Shown piece after piece: positions 4,580 to 5,922 of a DNA stretch of 5,922 bases. Source of the DNA: Candidatus Bathyarchaeota archaeon (GTDB lineage: Archaea > Thermoproteota > Bathyarchaeia > Bathyarchaeales > DTEX01); the NCBI GenBank assembly GCA_021158305.1, contig JAGGUU010000032.1:1-5922 (forward strand), read 5' to 3'. The first letter of the stretch is position 1. Each line of letters begins with the position of its first letter. The notes below the pieces were generated by a model. The model saw only the letters and a list, made by a program, of their open reading frames with translations, was not told where the DNA came from and ran no database searches. Position numbers and translations under genes: made by a program.

Positions 4580-5501
4580 AAGTTGTCGTGATGTGATACT
4601 TAAGATTATAAAGGAATTAGGTTATAAAGTAATAAGAGATTCTGAAGAAGAAATATATGCTAAGCACGGATTAAGCATGATGTATTATCCGCATGAATTA
4701 ATCATAACGTTCACCCCGAATCCTGAAGGAATCTCCATTAAATTTAAGATTGAACATTGGGCCGCAAAGAGCTACTTGAATAAAATTGGGAAAAAGTTTG
4801 AATCTTCAATTCTCAAAGATTCGTTAAATAATTCCTTAAAGAAAAATAAAAGACTAGAATCTGTGGTATTAAAGCCGCCTGTCAGAAAGTTAGCATCAAC
4901 CGGGAAGTGGAAGGTTAAGAAACCTAAGGAAATAAAAGAGAAAATTAAGTTAGAACATAAAAAATCTAAGTTCTTTATAGGAAAAAATGTAAAGGAAAAA
5001 TGGATTAGAGAAATTCAAGAACGAGTAATATCTCCGGATGAGGAGCTAATTGCTGTAATTAAAGGAGCGATAGAGAGCGAATGGGCGCCATTAACGCCAG
5101 AGGTTGATAAAAGCAAGAAAGGGTTTGTTATGCCAAGGAGTGGTGTTCTCGGATGCACAACACATAAAATATTCTTTTATATGCCCAAAATTCTTGGAAG
5201 ATGGGAAGTAGAAACGGCTCCTCTCGATCAAATATCGTCAATACAATTTACAAAAGGGCTTATAGAGGGAAGAATACACTTAACCGTATTTAATGATGAG
5301 AAAGTTATAAAATGGATCGATAATGAAGACGGAGCGATTATGACGAAGATCATTGAGAAAGAATGTATAAAAATGAAAGAAATGAAAAAAGTGACTCGGC
5401 TAAAAGAGGAAGATCCAGTCAAGATTTTAAAGATAAGATTTGCTAAAGGCGAGATCAGTAAAGAAGAGTATGAAGAAATGAAGAAAATATTAGAATCATA
5501 A
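4545..5501 (+). CDS. PH-like (YokE type) and SHOCT domain protein
   Basis: This 318-aa protein has no membrane segment and is very lysine-rich. Residues 1-110 form an alpha/beta domain I do not recognise (helix 11-26, then strands with YYPHELIITF and GISIKFKIEHW). A charged linker (about 115-155) follows. Residues 165-275 fit a bacterial PH domain of the YokE/bPH_3 type: GVLGCTTHKIFFY, VETAPLDQISSIQFTKGLIE, IHLTVFNDEKVIKWI and a closing helix. Residues 289-316 are a SHOCT motif, DPVKILKIRFAKGEISKEEY followed by EEMKKIL. Known bPH and SHOCT domains sit in membrane- or stress-linked proteins and mediate binding, SHOCT probably oligomerisation; neither is an enzyme. It starts inside the GOLD-like gene, so it may be that protein's cytoplasmic partner, touching its basic tail or the membrane. 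That role is inference. Confidence 0.9.
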   Translation: MIKNYLCSESLESCRDVILKIIKELGYKVIRDSEEEIYAKHGLSMMYYPHELIITFTPNPEGISIKFKIEHWAAKSYLNKIGKKFESSILKDSLNNSLKKNKRLESVVLKPPVRKLASTGKWKVKKPKEIKEKIKLEHKKSKFFIGKNVKEKWIREIQERVISPDEELIAVIKGAIESEWAPLTPEVDKSKKGFVMPRSGVLGCTTHKIFFYMPKILGRWEVETAPLDQISSIQFTKGLIEGRIHLTVFNDEKVIKWIDNEDGAIMTKIIEKECIKMKEMKKVTRLKEEDPVKILKIRFAKGEISKEEYEEMKKILES

Positions 5502-5522
5502 CTTTGAAGCTTCTAATATTTT
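5484..5522. terminator. 12-bp inverted repeat across a convergent gene end
   Basis: AAAATATTAGAA (5484-5495) and TTCTAATATTTT (5511-5522) are perfect reverse complements with a 15-nt spacer that contains the PH-SHOCT gene's TAA. The RNA hairpin ends in TATTTT and could help termination in both directions. Both arms are also coding: the plus gene ends in KILES and the minus-strand pseudogene in KILEASKL, using the same codons for KILE, so the symmetry may be accidental. Confidence 0.45.
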
Positions 5523-5922
5523 ATCAAGATCATTAGATTCATAAAGGAACCTAGATAATTTTCTTAGTTTAAGATAATGTCTGATTATAAATCCTATTTG
5601 TCTTCTAGGAAAACACTTTTTTATAGCAAGATAACACTATTTACCTTTCTGTGTCAGAAAATAATTTCTCTTATAGCCTTTTTCTGAAAAAATATGAAGT
5701 TTTAAGTTTTTTAAGATATTGAACCAAACGGATATGAGAAAGATCAATGCCTTTTCTCCGTACTATATTATTCTTGATTGATCAATTGGTTTGTCTGAAG
5801 AAATAATCTTTTCGAAACATAAAATTATCTCAACAACTAACCTATTCGTTCCCCCTAGTTATAGTCTTCAAGAGTTCTTCTATATCTTCTGGTGCAGTTC
5901 GGCACGACAACAATATCAAGAG
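5496..5922 (-). pseudogene. Broken winged-helix regulator, N-terminus beyond the right edge
   Basis: Read from the right edge, the minus strand yields protein-like pieces in order but in shifting frames. They are PEDIEELLKTITRGNE (ending at TAG 5844-5842), then RLVVEIILCFEKIISS to QSRII (stop at 5765-5763), then VRRKGIDLSHIRLVQYLKKL (about 5701-5766), then SEKGYKRNYFLTQKGK with a TAG at 5639-5637. The last piece reads CYLAIKKCFPRRQIGF on to LYESNDLDKILEASKL, then TGA 5498-5496. Together they make one winged-helix protein: a helix-turn-helix with RLVQYLKKL as likely recognition helix, a wing ending YFLTQKGK, and a helical tail. Three frame changes and one in-frame stop point to decay. Sequencing error is less likely given this many lesions. 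It overlaps the end of the convergent PH-SHOCT gene by 6 nt. It may once have been a MarR-like or related archaeal regulator. Confidence 0.65.

Noticed and set aside
5228..5422. Minus-strand 64-aa ORF opposite the PH-SHOCT gene
   Set aside because: It is a Phe/Ser/Ile-rich antisense product of a lysine-rich gene.

Overview
The window looks archaeal, most likely from a thermophilic member of the Thermoproteota (TACK) side, though the sequence does not fix the lineage. The evidence is TATA-box promoters instead of -35/-10 pairs, GGTGAT/GGAG-type ribosome sites, GTG and TTG starts, and a tRNA-Pro(UGG) gene with its CCA end encoded. It falls into two halves with different composition.

Left half (1-2727, moderate GC, compact): a minus-strand ABC transporter operon. 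The ATPase gene (640-1449 or 1488) is joined by an ATGA overlap to a multi-spanning permease gene (1-643) that runs off the left edge. Divergent from it is a 398-aa membrane-anchored protein (1531-2727) with a C39/BtrH-like papain fold (Cys91, His197). From 2728 to 2883 I see no gene, only a 10-bp palindrome (2799-2808) and the oligo-T terminator of the tRNA (2866-2870).

Middle (2864-3840): tRNA-Pro on the minus strand (2884-2961). A small Cys/His zinc-ribbon-like protein gene on the same strand starts at TTG 3235 and stays open through the whole tRNA to a TGA at 2864. Copies of TTGTGTATAGT lie at its promoter and near its 3' part. Further right are two perfect inverted repeats (3321-3350, 3429-3462), a small minus-strand AbrB/SpoVT-like protein gene (3573-3737), and a possible 45-aa ORF coupled to it by an ATGA overlap.

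Right half (3840-5922, AT-rich, accessory in look): a two-gene plus-strand operon driven from a near-symmetric TATA element that may be shared with the AbrB-like gene. Its first protein is membrane-anchored at both ends of an extracytoplasmic beta-rich, GOLD-like domain. Its second is a soluble protein with an unrecognised N-terminal domain, a bacterial-PH (YokE-like) domain and a C-terminal SHOCT motif. The two reading frames overlap by 35 nt. Convergent with them, at the right edge, is the remnant of a winged-helix regulator, broken by three frame changes and a stop.

The most plausible undescribed unit is the GOLD-like plus PH-SHOCT pair, with its small DNA-binding neighbours, lying beside a tRNA gene. 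No function can be assigned from sequence alone.
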